Shown: positions 12,601 to 25,567 of the stretch, in pieces
Position numbering within the stretch: the stretch's first letter is position 1
How the letters are laid out: every line of letters begins with the position of its first letter
Notes under the pieces: generated by a model
Database searches by the model: none
Told to the model about the DNA's origin: nothing
The model's input: only the letters and a program-made list of their open reading frames with translations
Source of the DNA: Medicago truncatula
Taxonomy: Eukaryota > Streptophyta > Magnoliopsida > Fabales > Fabaceae
DNA length: 64,000 nt
Reading direction: 5' to 3'
Assembly: GCF_003473485.1 (NCBI RefSeq)
Contig: NC_053042.1
Coordinates: forward strand, 41,444,762-41,508,761
Translations under genes and position numbers: made by a program

Positions 12601-15600
12601 TAACATGCAGATTTGTTTAGGAGGTCATAGATGCCAAATGGTAAGTGTTGGAAATTCCGCCTTAATTGCGGTCCGCCCCTAGCCTTCATTGCCAGCCTCC
12701 AACACCTTCATTGCGCTGGCTTTAAGGGGGTGGATTTAGTCCCTCATTGGATAGATAACACTCTTGAGAAGAGTTTATAAAGAGGCGGCACTCCTCACCT
12801 TATAAGCCGGTTTTGTAAGGATGAGTTAAGCCCCAAATTTCAACAGTAAGAACTTAATAATTTGAACATTTTCTGGTTTTGAATAGGCTCTTTTGTCAAC
12901 AATGATGCATTCAAAAACATACCCTTTTGAAGGTATGCTAGCTGCAAAGGTCGAATACGAATGCAAAATGAGAGGTGCGCAGCGAATGGGGTGAGCATTT
13001 CTTTATATTCAGTGACTGTCCCTCTTATGCAATTTGTTCACGCCAGACTGCTTTGTCTCTTGTTATTGATAACTTAAAAAGCTTCTGCAAGAGTAACAGA
13101 GAAATTCATTAGTATAGAAAACTAAATGGAAGTTCAACAATCACCCACATTCACAATTAATGAGATAATTTTTATCTTTATTTCCTCTCTGTATCAGATT
13201 CAATCCCGTGGTTGGTGGTGGGCCTAATGGAAGTGTTATACATTATTCTAGGAACGATCAGAAGGTAAATTCATTTACTAACTTCCATCTAGTATGTGTA
13301 ATTTTTTGTTTTCTTATCTTTATCATGTTTGGCAGATTCAAGATGGAGATCTTGTTTTGATGGACATTGGATGTGAGTTACATGGGTATCTCAGCGATCT
13401 CACGCGTACCTGGCCACCTTGTGGTAGCTTCTCTTCTGCCCAGGTTAGCATGGTTTGGTTCCTTTTAGAAATCCTATCTAGGTATTTGGGAAATCTTACG
13501 GCCCGTTTACTTTGAGAAAATATTTTGTTTTCATTTCTTGTTTTCACTTCTAATTACAAAGTTGATACATCGTTTTCAATATGTTTTCTGTTTTCAACGA
13601 TTTTTACAGAAAACACTGAAAACAATCTGTTGTTGTTTTTCCTTGGTAGACTATTTACTGATGATTTAATAGCAATCCAAGACAAGCAGACTGTATAGTC
13701 CTAGTTTTCCATTGTAGTCCTCATTCAATGATAGGCTTAATTGCATCGATTTTCATTTATGGATATGCATATGCTCTCATATGTATTGCACTTCTTTTGG
13801 ATCGGGTTTCTGTGATATTGACCCATTTTTAATCTAATTCCATTTTTTATTCTAGTAGTATGATTTTCTAAGCTATGGTATCCAATATCCATACCTTGAG
13901 TAAAAAATAAAAGATATTATTCTTCTATAAACATCCTAGTTGTTTCTTGTTCCCTGTCAAAATGCAGATGGTGGTATGCTAACAAGTCATTATAGCCCAA
14001 ATGAACATTTTTGGACATACAAATTGTTTGAACGTGTAAAATATACTCTAAATATTTTGTTCATGCATGAACGTCAATTTGTGATAAATTCTGCCTCTTC
14101 ATGCCCCCTTTGTTTTGGGGATCTGATGTGCCTAAAGCTTGCACATGCCCGACATATGGCATGTGGGGCAGAATCTTTCTTTCCTTCTGCTATCCCAATG
14201 TCTTATGAATATTTGAAACTTGGTTTCTGTTCCATATTCATGCGAAAAGAATCTGGTATAAAATAGACTGCTCATTCAACTCGTTGCTTTGCCCTTATAG
14301 TCTTGTCACTTTTAATATGAATTTCTCGATTTTTCTATATTTCAGGAAGAGCTTTATGAGCTTATACTAGAAACTAACAAGCATTGTGTGGAACTTTGTA
14401 AGCCTGGTGCTAGTATCCGACAAATACACAACCATTCGGTATCTCCTTTTTCTTATCATTTTTTCAATTTATAAAGATGCAATAAGGTCACTGTCCTTAT
14501 CCTTAAATAAAAGTCATCGTCCTTCATGACAGTTATTCTAATAACTTAAACTTTTTGAAGTTGATGATTGACATGGTATTGGAGTCTCTTTGATTAAGTG
14601 TGTCTGGTTCCACATTGGGAAACCCAAAATCAAGTTTGATGAATAGATTTGTCTTGAATGTTGTGCCTAATGTGTGCGGTAATTTTGAGTCAAGGTTAAC
14701 AATGGACTCCAAACTTAATTTGAACCCCTAAGCATAATGCTTTCGTGGTTAGTAAAGTTATGACTATTTTAATAAAATTAATTATGAATTGGTAATTATC
14801 ATCTAAAATATGGTTTTATTACTATTATTCAAACATTTACTGTGTCAAACATCGATTTGCAAATAATTATTTACAACTATAAATCAATCTACTTAACTCA
14901 TTTTCAACCAAAATTAGTTTTGCAAAATTAAGTTTCTCTAAAATTAATTTTTGAAACTTCAATTAAAACATGCTATAAGTTGTTAGGAGTTTAATCCTTG
15001 TTGTTCTCATATTTATAAATAAATATTGAATTTTAATGTAAGGAAGGTTAGGCCTGTGAACGCCCATGTTTCAACATGAGGGGTGTGTTAGAGATATATA
15101 ATAAAACCACAAGCCTAATTGCATATTATTTCTCAAGATTTTTAGTAAAACTGAATCAATATTATTCCAAGATTTTTAATTTAGCTTATTTGATGTGCAT
15201 TTGTTTTGCATTAATCCTAGTCTATGCATGATGAGCACTATCTCATAACCAGTAAACAACCATAGTGTGCCATTTGCCTGAGTATCTTCTTATAGACCCT
15301 TCTGTGCTTAGTGTCTGCCGTACTAGCTTCTCGCGTGCTAGCTTCTCGAAGCTTATTTCACAATAAAATAGTGAACCGTGTGAAATGGTCTGGTTGCACA
15401 GGTTGAAATGCTGCAGAAAGGACTCAAGGAGGTTGGAATTTTGAAAGATGTTGGAAGCAGTTCCTACCATAAGCTGAACCCAACTTCTATAGGTAGCCTG
15501 GTCTTACCCATGTTTTAGCTGACAAAGCATGCCATATTTTTTTTGTTATAGATATTCATAAGCTGGTTTGACATTTGAAATAAAAATACGGTGATGCATT

Positions 15601-18600
15601 TAGTCATGTTTTATTGATCCAGGTCACTATCTAGGAATGGATATTCATGATTGTTCAGCGATTAGCTTTGACTGTCCTCTGAAGCCAGGTGTTGTAAGTG
15701 CTTTCCCTGACTGAACAACAGTTCAATAATTAATATCAATTACTTGTCAGATGTGGGTGAGGATTATGTTCCCATAAAATCATTATATGGTAATGGTTTT
15801 TAGTCAACTGTGTCAGCGTCACTTCATAGTGTTTTCAAACTAAATAAACATGGTTTGAAATGCACATTTTTCAGTATTTCCAAACATTGGTTTCATCTAA
15901 GGTCCTTGTAATTTGTGTCTATCCAAGTTTGAAGCAATCGTTCAGTAGTCTGCACTTTCTTTTCTTTTAAGTGATTTATTAAATGATACCTTCATTCCAA
16001 AATTTCCCCTTGTAGACCTAGCAAATTATATTTCTCTATTTTCAATTTTTGTATGGTAAAGGGTAAAAAAGACTCTCAGCCAATCAGCTTAAAAATATTC
16101 TGCTGCATTTAAATATCATACAAAAATCATACAAATAGGGAAGTTTTAGAGTTTACACCCAGGGACACTTTTCCAGTGATCATCACCACATTTTATGTAT
16201 GAAAATAGGATTTGCTTCTCTAAAGTAAGGGCTGCACTTAAGAGGATAAATTGTGTAAGGATAGTGTTGATTGGAGAATCAATGGTTGAGAACTTAATAA
16301 CTTCATATTTAGTGTGTTATATACATGCACATCTTTTATCACATTCTTAATGTTAATATCCAGCAATTATATTTGCATTTAATCCTCTAAAGTGAATCTC
16401 ACACTTCCGATGAGGCAAATCCATGAAAATATAATAAAGTTTCTGGCCAAATTAATATAGTTTGTTATTTTTTAGCGGGCTAGGGTGGGATGGGAAGGAA
16501 GTAGTGTTGGATTGATGTGAATGAGCATTGCCACCAAGTTTTATATTTCTTTCAGTTATCTAATTGGATTTTTTACCGGAACTTGTCATTCAAATATGCT
16601 TTACCAAATTCATATGGACATAATGTATACTCGCATTAACTGACAGTCTGTTCTTTTTTAATTTGTGAGCAGGTAATAACTATTGAACCAGGAGTGTACA
16701 TCCCATCTTCTTTTAATTGTCCAGAGAGGTACTTACTAAAGTTGATTGAAGAACTTGTTTTAACAAATTGATTATTACAAATTACTGGTTTACCAGCTAT
16801 TTTTACAACATTCAAATTCATGGGAAGTTTCCTTCCATTAACCACTTCAGAAATTTTACATCTCATTTTCGCCAGAATCTGATTATGTACATCAGTATGT
16901 TAAAACCTGGGTTGGATAACCCTGGTTGCTTCTTATTTTCAAGGATATTTAGTATTGATTTCCCTGCTTATTCATTATCTTCTGAATTCTGTAAGTTCTT
17001 GTTTGATTCAATAAAATGGGGGTGAAAGGAATGAAAATGATTAGGGTTTGTTTAATAGGAATTTTAGGAGGTCAATCATTTCCAAGGGGGATTTCTTATT
17101 CTATCTTATGAGGGAAGATTCATTCCCTCTAAAGTTGAATGGAAATGTACTATCTATGTCCCTTATTACAAGCAGCATTGGATAATTTCATGCATTAAGA
17201 AAATTAGATAATGGATTAAATTTGTATATTTTGTAAATTGATGTTCCAAAATTGCTTTTTAATGAAGTTTAGTTAAGCAATGAAACCACAAGGTAGTAAA
17301 TTAATTTAGGGGTATTTTTTGTAAGAGTAATTTATGCATCTAATAATTTGGAGAAGGGATTATTTTTAAGCATATTTTTTTAAAGTGGGTTTTATATTTA
17401 AGGACAGATGTAGTATTTCTTTCCAAACATTAAATTGTTACCCTGTATATTTTCTAAAAAAGGTAAAAATATCATGTCCTACTCCTACATGTGCCGCATC
17501 GTCGTGGCCCTACCTTTACCAACCTGTAGTTTCCACTAAACTAGCTCCACCCCAAGGGTAGGTCTGTCATAAAATATTGTAATATTCTACTCCTGTTTGC
17601 TTTGGCAGACCATGTAAAGTATAATGGAATAGTCATTTGATCATATCAAACATGCTAATGGAAATGACTATTCTATTCTATTCCATTCTCATTCTTATTA
17701 AAATCATTCCATTGATTTGAACCTGCTCGGGACCTGAATTTCTACAGAAGTATTACTCATAAGTTATTTAATCCATCAAGAGACATGGATGCAGTTTTGG
17801 ATCTTGAATTTTTTTTAATTTTATTTGGGAGTTATGAATGTTTTTTAAGTTGATTGGTTTCGGTTGCAGAACAAGTTGTACAATTGAGCTTAACATAGTA
17901 TGAAGTTCATTTTTTTCCGCATCTGTATTGTACTTGTTTTACCCTTTTAGTCATTCCCTTTCCTTAACTTCAGTTACATCCTTGATTGATCTCAATCTCA
18001 CATTATTTGGTCACCATGTATCCCATGTGAGCATTTAAGTTGGTTTTCAATCTTGGCATTCAATGTTTCAGTTTCGTACGTGATGTCTAATGCAGGTACC
18101 AAGGCATTGGGATCAGGATTGAGGATGAGATTCTCATTACAGAAACAGGTTATGAGGTAGTAATTTCTTTCTCTAGAAGTAGTGCAATTGAAACTGTTTA
18201 TTTGTGACAGATAGAGATCTGCTCATTACTCTTCTTATAAATTTTGAAATAATGAATGAAGGTAGTAGGTCCTTTCATTTAAAAATTGTGTTGATTTACC
18301 TCTTTATAAACATTCCTTTTTTCTATAGGGTCCCATCTATTTAATATTTATAAAGACAGACAAAAAATTTCAATTGACAGTCATATATCATATAAAATTT
18401 TAAAAGAGAGGATTATTCAAACAACAAATCAAGTTTCAAGTAAATAATTATCCTCTTTAAAAAATAAAAATAAAACTAAGCACTTGCTAATGAAATTTTT
18501 GCAAGCTGTAAAAGAAGAGGATGACGCTTCACTCAGCAAGTCATCATCAACTATACTTTTTGGTTTAATCTTGATTTTAGCTTTTAACATACTAGTAAGG

Positions 18601-19361
18601 TTGAATCTTTCATTTGAAAAATTGAAAATATTCATTGGAAACAGCAGCTTTTCAAGTCATCCATTAATTGGAAAGTGCTACTTTTTATTTTTTGTTTTCT
18701 TAACCAATGTCTTAAGGGCATTTGTTTCATGAGTGCATGATCCTAATATCAAATCCTTAGCAGAATTTTAAAGCCAGTGCATGATTAAGTGATGGAAGTA
18801 ACTGTGATGACCTTTTTCTCAAGGATAGCAACCCCTTGATAAGTTGTTATCTGTGATTGGTTCTGGTATTCATATGGTTCTGTACAGTACCATTAAATGC
18901 GTTCCATCTTCCATATAAGGTGAAACCAAATGTACCGTAACGCTAGAAGCAAAAAACACTATACAGTGACTTTTTCTTGGTGTGTGGTTGTATGTGGACA
19001 AAATTTGGGCGAAATTTCTTAGGTTCCTGCAGTGATGTTCTCTAAATATAAACGAAAGATGAGTATTACTTTTAATTCCCCAACTATGATAACTTTAGAA
19101 AAGAAAATGAAGTGGCTAAACAAAATTAATATATTATATACTTTTCTATTCAAAACGGTTCTATAAGAACCTACAGAACTTAACCAAGTTTAATAACACG
19201 CACATGCGCGCACTCCTGAAGTTAATAACTAATATTACACAATACAGGTCCTAACAGCATCAATTCCTAAAGAAGTGAAGCAAATTCAGTCCTTACTAAA
19301 CAACTTCAGCCATGGAATAGGGGTGGATAGCCAGAATAACCTGAGAGCTACATCCAGCTGA
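9651..19361 (+). CDS. ICP55: Mitochondrial intermediate cleaving peptidase 55 (aminopeptidase P family, M24B)
   Basis: Fourteen exons: 9651-9698, 9807-9884, 10965-11228, 12000-12092, 12320-12526, 12887-12990, 13198-13264, 13336-13443, 14346-14438, 15402-15492, 15623-15693, 16673-16728, 18096-18156, 19248-19361; 484 aa, with all phases closing. The enzyme removes one residue from imported mitochondrial proteins after MPP cleavage. Residues 1-42 are basic and Ser/Thr-rich with few acidic residues, as expected of a targeting peptide. The AMP_N domain follows (about 45-200; YTFRQDADYSYITGC). The pita-bread catalytic domain holds all five metal ligands: Asp297 (MDIGCE), Asp308 (YLSDLTRTW), His386 (GHYLGMDIHD), Glu413 (TIEPGVYIP) and Glu436 (RIEDEILIT). 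Length fits the family (about 490 aa). It lies downstream of STR6 in the same orientation, as in Arabidopsis (At1g09300). Long introns carry a MITE (10651-10808) and a solo LTR (12646-12845). The gene appears functional. Confidence 0.93.
10651..10808. mobile_element. TIR MITE in ICP55 intron 2 (8-bp TSD)
   Basis: A 158-bp element with ends CTATGACGCACGGACAC and GTGTCCGTGCTTCATAG. The interior is rich in GACAC/GTGTC words, as in a common legume MITE. GGTAAAAT flanks both sides (10643-10650 and 10809-10816), an 8-bp TSD that suggests hAT-type transposition. A degenerate relative lies at about 20388-20530. Confidence 0.8.
11296..11365. repeat. ATT/ATC and ATCATG simple repeats
   Basis: Imperfect trinucleotide runs (ATT, ATC, GTC) followed by three tandem CATGAT hexamers in ICP55 intron 3. 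No coding role. Confidence 0.7.
12646..12845. mobile_element. Small solo LTR (TRIM-like) in ICP55 intron 5
   Basis: A 200-bp segment beginning TGTTGGAAATT and ending AAATTTCAACA, so it has TG...CA ends with short terminal inverted repeats. It is flanked by a perfect 5-bp duplication GTAAG (12641-12645 and 12846-12850). The interior has 'ACTCTTGAGAAGAGTTTATA' and 'AAGCCGGTTTTGTAAGGATG', words familiar from legume TRIM/LTR ends. A single copy without internal domain fits a solo LTR. Confidence 0.85.
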
Positions 19362-19829
19362 TACTGTCCATGTGCATTAAAGAACCGGGGACAGTGAATA
19401 TGTGCATTGCATTGTCAAAACTGTTGGTAAATTATTTCCATCCCTTATTTTTTGCCTCCTTCATTTGAGCAACATTCCAACTTGTATTCTACAATCTTGG
19501 TCGGAAGGGGGGACAAAAGAATAAGAGAGAAAGGTGGGGCAAGGTTTCATTGCTTATTTTAGGTTCTTCTCTTTTTGTGAACTGATAAAGTAGTAGGTTT
19601 CTTGCACCTAATTGCTGCGTAATCCCTGCCTGGTTTTATTGGTGTAGATTATTGATGATCTGATAAAATGGCCAGCTCCATATGATTTTTTCACAGCAGT
19701 TGGAAATTGTACTGTAATCTTTTACACTGGCTTTACGACAAAGGAAAGAGTTTAATTTCTATATATTTTCACTGTAAAATTTTAGTCATTTTATAATATA
19801 TCCTTGTTGAATGAGTTCTAAAAATGGGA

Positions 19830-20108
19830 GATTAGTAACTTAGTCCCTGAATAGGAAATGAATTGTCATTTTAGTCCCTGAATGCATATAAATTGCAAAA
19901 TAGTCCTTGAATGTAGACTCTGTTAGTCAATTTAGTCCTTGAATGCAGACTCTGTTAGTCAATTTAGTCCTTGAATGTAGACTCCGTTAGTCACTTTGGT
20001 CCCTGAAATTGACCAACAGTTTTACATTCAGGGACTGTTTTGCAATTTCTCTGCATTCAGGGACTAAAATGACTACTCCTTTCCCATTCAAGGACTAAAG
20101 TGACTAAC
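19830..20108. mobile_element. Inverted-repeat MITE of the 'TAGTCCCTGAATG' type
   Basis: Ends GGGAGATTAGTAACTTAGTCC and its near complement at about 20080-20108. Between them are three tandem-like copies of a ~33-bp unit (GTAGACTCTGTTAGTCA...) at about 19913-19995. No clear TSD was found. Confidence 0.7.
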
Positions 20109-20387
20109 TCCCTCATACTTGTTTATTTATTTTTACATATTTCATTACTCACCTCCTGTATTCTCTCTAATGACCAATTAAAAGGCGGACAACAAATAAG
20201 GAAAAATATAAGCAATTAATGAGACTTCGTCATGTTTAATCACATGTTAAAAATCTTGTTATCTTTTGGCACTTCATGCTTTTTTTAGCACTAAATAGTT
20301 GTGCTGTTATGACAAAGATAGTAATACTCTGCTAATAAAATAATCAGTTTGGACGTCACTAAATTCAAGAGTCTAAATTGTTGATAT

Positions 20388-20530
20388 GACATTAGATACG
20401 ACAGATACACTGACATATAAAACATCGATAATAATTTTGAGAAAAATGACATATTTTAGTGGTAATCACATGTGTATTTGTTAGACATTGAAACGTGTCA
20501 GACACCAGATATATCTTTGATTAGAAGTGT
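20388..20530. repeat. Degenerate relative of the 10651-10808 MITE
   Basis: Shares spaced words such as GATACACTGACA, AAACGTGTCAGACACC and an AATAATTTTGA core with the 10.65-kb element, but its ends have decayed. Confidence 0.45.
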
Positions 20531-20809
20531 TAGTGTTTACAAAGATCATGTATCTCAATCATTTAGTCAACAATATGTATGGTATTAAAAAGTGTAATGG
20601 TTTCACATAGTAAACTAGGGAATCGATAACTCCTGAAAGCATCTCTAATAACAAGTTTGTAACGAATTTGAAATTGGCTCCGTAATCAATATTAGGTGGT
20701 CCACAATGATCCAAATATTTTTACATTGATAACTCCTGAAAGCATCTCTAATAACAAACACCTTGTGTAAATAAATAACTAAAACATATGAACAGATTGT
20801 TTTACAATG

Positions 20810-20810
<1 letters not shown>

Positions 20811-20861
<51 letters not shown>
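20811..20861. repeat. (AT)n microsatellite
   Basis: About 25 uninterrupted AT dinucleotides; likely polymorphic between accessions. Confidence 0.97.
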
Positions 20862-20863
<2 letters not shown>

Positions 20864-21143
20864 CCATGTCATAAATTCTCATTGGAGTATATATATTTTT
20901 CTTCTACACATTCTATGTACTTAAAATAGTTATATTTGAAACATTCGAGAGGTGTCTCCCAACAAAGGCTTGTTGGTTCGAATTATGGTAAATGATATTT
21001 GTATAACTATATTTAAAAATTACTGTGACAAACTTCTTTTCTCTTTTTTTATTAAACAAAAACAGTAGAAAAAGAGAATGCAAAAAGAGTATAAACGATA
21101 AAGTTGTCCTAAAAAATCTTCAAAAATACTTGTAAAAATACTA

Positions 21144-21414
21144 CTATCTCCGTTCCTTTTTAATTGTCACATTTTGACATTTTACATAAATCAAGACAAT
21201 CAACAATTGATACTTTTGATGCAATAAGCTATACTTTTACTATAATGACCTTATTCATTTAATATCTCATTTCATATATTTCTCTCTCCGCAATAAATAA
21301 CTAAGGATAATATTGGTAAAACAACATTTAACGTTGCATTGAACTTTGAAAATGACAGTTAAATAAGAACAAAAATTTTCTCCAAAAGTGACACTTAAAA
21401 AGGAACGGAGAGAG
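21144..21414. mobile_element. Stowaway-type MITE
   Basis: A 271-bp element with ends CTATCTCCGTTCCTTTTTAA and TTAAAAAGGAACGGAGAGAG, flanked by TA on both sides (21142-21143, 21415-21416). The CTCC(C/G)TTCC tip and TA target fit Tc1/mariner-derived Stowaway MITEs. Confidence 0.82.
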
Positions 21415-21754
21415 TATTTCTTTTCGGAGTTATCGGTTGCTTACCCTATAAGCAAAGGACAAACAACAAAATAAAAGCTGAGTCCAACATTTATTGCCCT
21501 TCCCTTATTTACATTGTATGCTTATATAAATTTCATTTCTAAAGATACTATATTGTCGGTCACTCGTTTTCAATATTGCTATAAGTCAATAATTTTGCTT
21601 TTCTCTCTCAAAAAATAATTTTGCTTTTCTAAAAAAAAATATAGGACGAGTTTCATTTTGAAATTTATCTTAATAAATATCATTTTACATGTATTAGTTA
21701 GTTTAAAAACTATTTTAATCATATAATTAAAATTCAATCTACAAAGTTTTCGAT

Positions 21755-21870
21755 AACATATCTCAATTGATAAGTATACCATATAAAATATGCAAGAGTG
21801 ATAGTTCAAACTTTAAACTCCCTCTTATTCATCTTAACGATAAATTTATAGTCATTAAATTACTTGTAAA
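21755..21870 (+). repeat. Degenerate tRNA-derived (SINE-like) sequence
   Basis: A weak pol III A-box-like stretch (TATCTCAATTGATAAGTA) is followed ~35 bases later by a B-box-like GATAGTTCAAACT. The spacing fits a tRNA head, but both boxes deviate from consensus. It is not a tRNA gene. Confidence 0.4.
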
Positions 21871-22373
21871 ACAAAAATCAATCTACACACTTAAATACAT
21901 TCAACTATCAATTTATCTGCTATCTAGAGCTATTAATGAAAGAATGGCAATTATTTAAAAATGACGATTATTTCTAAACAATATTAATATTTAATTAAAT
22001 ATGATGTGATGTTGTGGTGATACATGTAGTAGATGATGGTTTGTGGTTAACTTACCACCGTGTCCCTAAATAAATAGGCCACACCTTCCAACTACATTTT
22101 GCGTCAGGTATTCTTATTGGCTTTGCTCTCCAACTCAACTTCTCCCATTATTGTTATGCATTAATTTTTCAGCTGCATCATAAAGGCAAGGAAAGATGGG
22201 ATTAATTTCAATAAAATAAGTGGAAAAATTATTTTAATAAATTGAATACCCTTCCATGAAAATCGATCAAATCGGATTTAAGATTTTTATTTTTCAAAAT
22301 CGACTCAAATCTAACCAAACCATATAGAGAGATTAAAACATACAAAAAGTTAAATGATAAAAAATCTCTTTTC

Positions 22374-22805
22374 AATATTGATGCGTCCTTTCCACTTTCC
22401 TCTCCTCAGCAAAGTGGTTTTGGAACTTGTATACGAGATGCAAAAGGAATTTTTGTCATAGCAAAAACTGCGTGGATTACTTCTTTACTCGGTGTAGATA
22501 TAGGTGAAGCCATATGTCTCTTATTTGTAAGAGTTGTGTTATTTGAATAACAATTTATATGACAATTTATGAGCCAACCATAAATTTACAAAAATAAGAC
22601 ATTAGTATAAAAACCAAAACAATAGAGAGAAAAAGTAAAAGCGTAATGCAAGTATGAGAGAGAAAATTGTTATAAAAAAAAATAATTGTAGAAATATCAT
22701 TTCTCTATTTGCAATGCAACGGGCAAGAGAGTTCAATCCAATGAATATGAATTTCGAAATAGACTCCAAAGCTATAGCGGATAGCATATATCGAAATTTT
22801 TTCAA
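22374..22805 (+). pseudogene. LINE-type RNase H (RVT_3) fragment interrupted by a MITE
   Basis: The frame from 22374 reads an IDASFPLSS start, then GFGTCIRDAKG, AKTAW and DIGEAICLL: the N-terminal half of the RNase H-like domain of plant non-LTR elements. After the MITE at 22531-22705 the same domain resumes with AMQRAREF and FEIDSKAIADS, the expected alpha-helix and D-S-K motif. Removing the MITE and one TSD copy restores the frame. It is a relic without RT or gag. Confidence 0.75.
22531..22705. mobile_element. MULE-type MITE, family M1 copy 2, inserted in the RNase H fragment
   Basis: A 175-bp element, GAGTTGTGTTATTTGAATAAC ... AAATATCATTTCTC. It is flanked by TATTTGTAA (22522-22530) and TATTTGCAA (22706-22714), a 9-bp duplication with one mismatch. 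The interrupted RNase H reading frame independently confirms the insertion boundaries. Confidence 0.88.
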
Positions 22806-24688
22806 TTTAATTGGTTCCATTTAAACGTGTTAGTCTCCACAACTTACGAATCAATAGTTAAATCTCTATCAAAAAAGTTACTTCATATTTCTTGTTAGCC
22901 ATCGTCTTGTACAAAATTATCTTCAATGAAATAAAAATATCTAAAGAAAAGAAGCTCATTTCGCATTTCTTCACATATTAAAGGTTTCCCTAAAAAAAAA
23001 AATCTTCAATTATTAAACGTGAATTTTAATTGTGTGGTAAATAGTTTTTTTTTTTTTTTTTAAAAGAGTTGTGTGGTAAATAGTTATTTGTCTAAAGTTC
23101 TGACTGCTCAAGACAACACTTATTGAGTTGTGAATTGACTCTTTCACTGACAACCAGAATGTTTTTGATCCTAATAAAATTTGAGGATGCTTTCAAACAC
23201 TCGTCTATACTTCATCGTTAATACAGCGTTTGGCCATTTGGAATGAGATTTTATTTTCCATTTGACTGTCACTCAATCTAAGTGTTTCTTAGATTGTTAA
23301 AACGAAAAAAAAATATTATGTATCAGAATAGACTCCAAACTAATTAGGCTAGAAATTTTTTTATTCCAAGTTGCAAGGTGGCTATCATGAGAATAAAATC
23401 GATGTATGCATACTGATTAGTTATAATTGTGTTAGTTACAAAGTTGGTTAGTCAGATTATTAAATACAGCTATATTGGCAGTGTTACGTATTTCTGTCGA
23501 TCATATTTATAAGTAATTTTTTTTCATGATCATTGAATAACTGATGTATTTATATAAATCATAGAGAATAATTATATAAGGACCACTTGTATTCATATTT
23601 CTTCATATATCATTTCTTCAACTTGGGGTAAAACTTTTTTTTTCCTCTCTCTTTCTCACATGTGGTTTGAGATGACGATGACATATATATTGAAGAATCC
23701 TAAACTAGCTTATTTCGTTTAATTTTTTTACATTCCACCAATCTAAACGTACTCCAACTCCAAGTGATTATGGACCATTAAAAAACTTTTAATCTTAATG
23801 ATTCATTCATGGTTGTCTGACCAAAATTTAGCACTATATTCTCGATAAAAAAAAAGGCTTATATCACTACATACATCCTCCCCTAAAAAAAATCACTACA
23901 TACTTTACATATATTATAAAATATTTCTATTAGTAGTAATCATATAATATTAAAATATTTATTAAATACTAGTAAATTTTAATCTTTAAAAATGGTTTAA
24001 TAAAATGTTTAGAAATATTACCAACAATAAATTGATCCAAGTGATATGAGATTTTGACGCCTTAAGCAAATGATCGGTGGTTTGATATCTGAGTTTTGTG
24101 CAAAGAGAAAATTTAGTTGAAATGAGAAAATTCACTTTGTTTGTCCAAAATGTTTCTCAACATAATTGGTATTTGGTCATCGTTAGAAAACAATCAAAAC
24201 TTAGTATTTATATAACATGGGAATCCGAAAATTAAAATTTTATAAATACAAAATAAGAAAATCAATTAAAAATTGTCTAAATTAGTCGGTCAAGTCAAAG
24301 CTTTACTCTTTTTTGGATAAGCAGCTTCACTCTTTTAATTGCTAAAGTAGTTTAGATAAACGAATAAGTTTGAGCAACAAGATTTTTTAACAAGTCAAAA
24401 TTCGGCTCATAAACACCTGTAACTCCAAGTGACAATTATGTTAAGAAAAGTTTAACTTACATTCTCTATATTGTGTGAAAGACTATCCTCTTGTACTATA
24501 GTGTGTTTATTTTGAATATTCTTCGTTCAATAGTAATTTCAATATTGCAGAAAAGAAAAGACCAGAAAGAAATGATGAAGAAAAAAAAAAAACAATGTCA
24601 TATAAATGGAAAATAGCAATAACTATGTACTACTAGCAATGCAAATTTGCCCAAACATTCAATCATATCTTATCTTGCTTTTTTTTTT

Positions 24689-25567
24689 GAGTAAATAGTC
24701 AATTTTCCCCCTGAAATTGTAAGTTTCATCAATTACCCCCCTGAAATTAACAAAACTTCAATTACCCCCCTGAAATTTCACAACGTTAGTCAATTTACCC
24801 CCTCCGTCAAATTTTTCTGTTAGTGAACATGACGTTTTGCAAATACCCCCATGAAGTTTTGCACTTATGTGCAAAATGCCCCTCAAACTTAAAAATTTAT
24901 ATATTTTTTTCTTAAAAACAAACAATTAATAGTTAAATATTAAAACTAACTATTAATTTTGGAATTTGGGAAAACTATATGCATATATACATCAAAATAG
25001 GCTCCAAAATGGGGAAAAATGTGTATTTTTTAAAGTGACAATAATGGGATGATTTGTGGATTAATATTGGGGGTTGTGTAGTTTAAATGGTTTGAGCAAA
25101 TTGTTGAAGGAGTTGGAGGAGTTAAAAGACTAAGATGGTGAAGGAGAAAATATAAATTTAAATCTAATTATTAATTTGTTTATAAACCTCTAGAAATAAT
25201 AATTTGTCTATTAGAAATAACCATTATTGTCACTTTAAAAATGCATATTTTTCCCTATTTTGATGTATTTATGTATGTAGTTTTTCCAAACTCCAAAATT
25301 AATAGTTAACTTTAATATTTAACTATTAATTGTTTGTTTTTAAGAAAAAAATAATATAAATTTTTAAGTTTGGGGGGCATTTTGCACATAAGTGCAAAAC
25401 TTCAGGGGGGTATTTGCAAAACGTCATGTTCACTAACAGAAAAATTTGACGGAGGGGATAAATTGACTAACGTTATGAAATTTCAGGGGGGTAATTGAAG
25501 TTTTGTTAATTTCAAGGGGATAATTGATGAAACTTACAATTTCAGGGGGGAAATTGACTATTTACTC
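24689..25567. mobile_element. Long-TIR non-autonomous element, 879 bp
   Basis: Ends GAGTAAATAGTCAATTTTCC and its complement at 25548-25567. Inverted arms of more than 200 bp are made of 'AATTACCCCCCTGAAATT' words. A central spacer at about 24950-25320 is itself partly inverted-repeated. CT10 tracts occur on both sides (24678-24688, 25568-25578); they could be the target duplication, but are low in complexity. Confidence 0.8.

Noticed and set aside
13940..14266. 108-codon ORF in ICP55 intron 8
   Set aside because: It has no similarity to known domains and lies within an intron of a complete gene; probably chance or an old repeat.
16990..17700. Possible TIR element in ICP55 intron 12
   Set aside because: GGAATGA/TCATTCC-type words occur at both sides, but the inverted repeats are short and no target duplication could be placed.
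20645..20872. ORF with an Ile-Tyr repeat
   Set aside because: It is produced by the AT microsatellite and has no other support.
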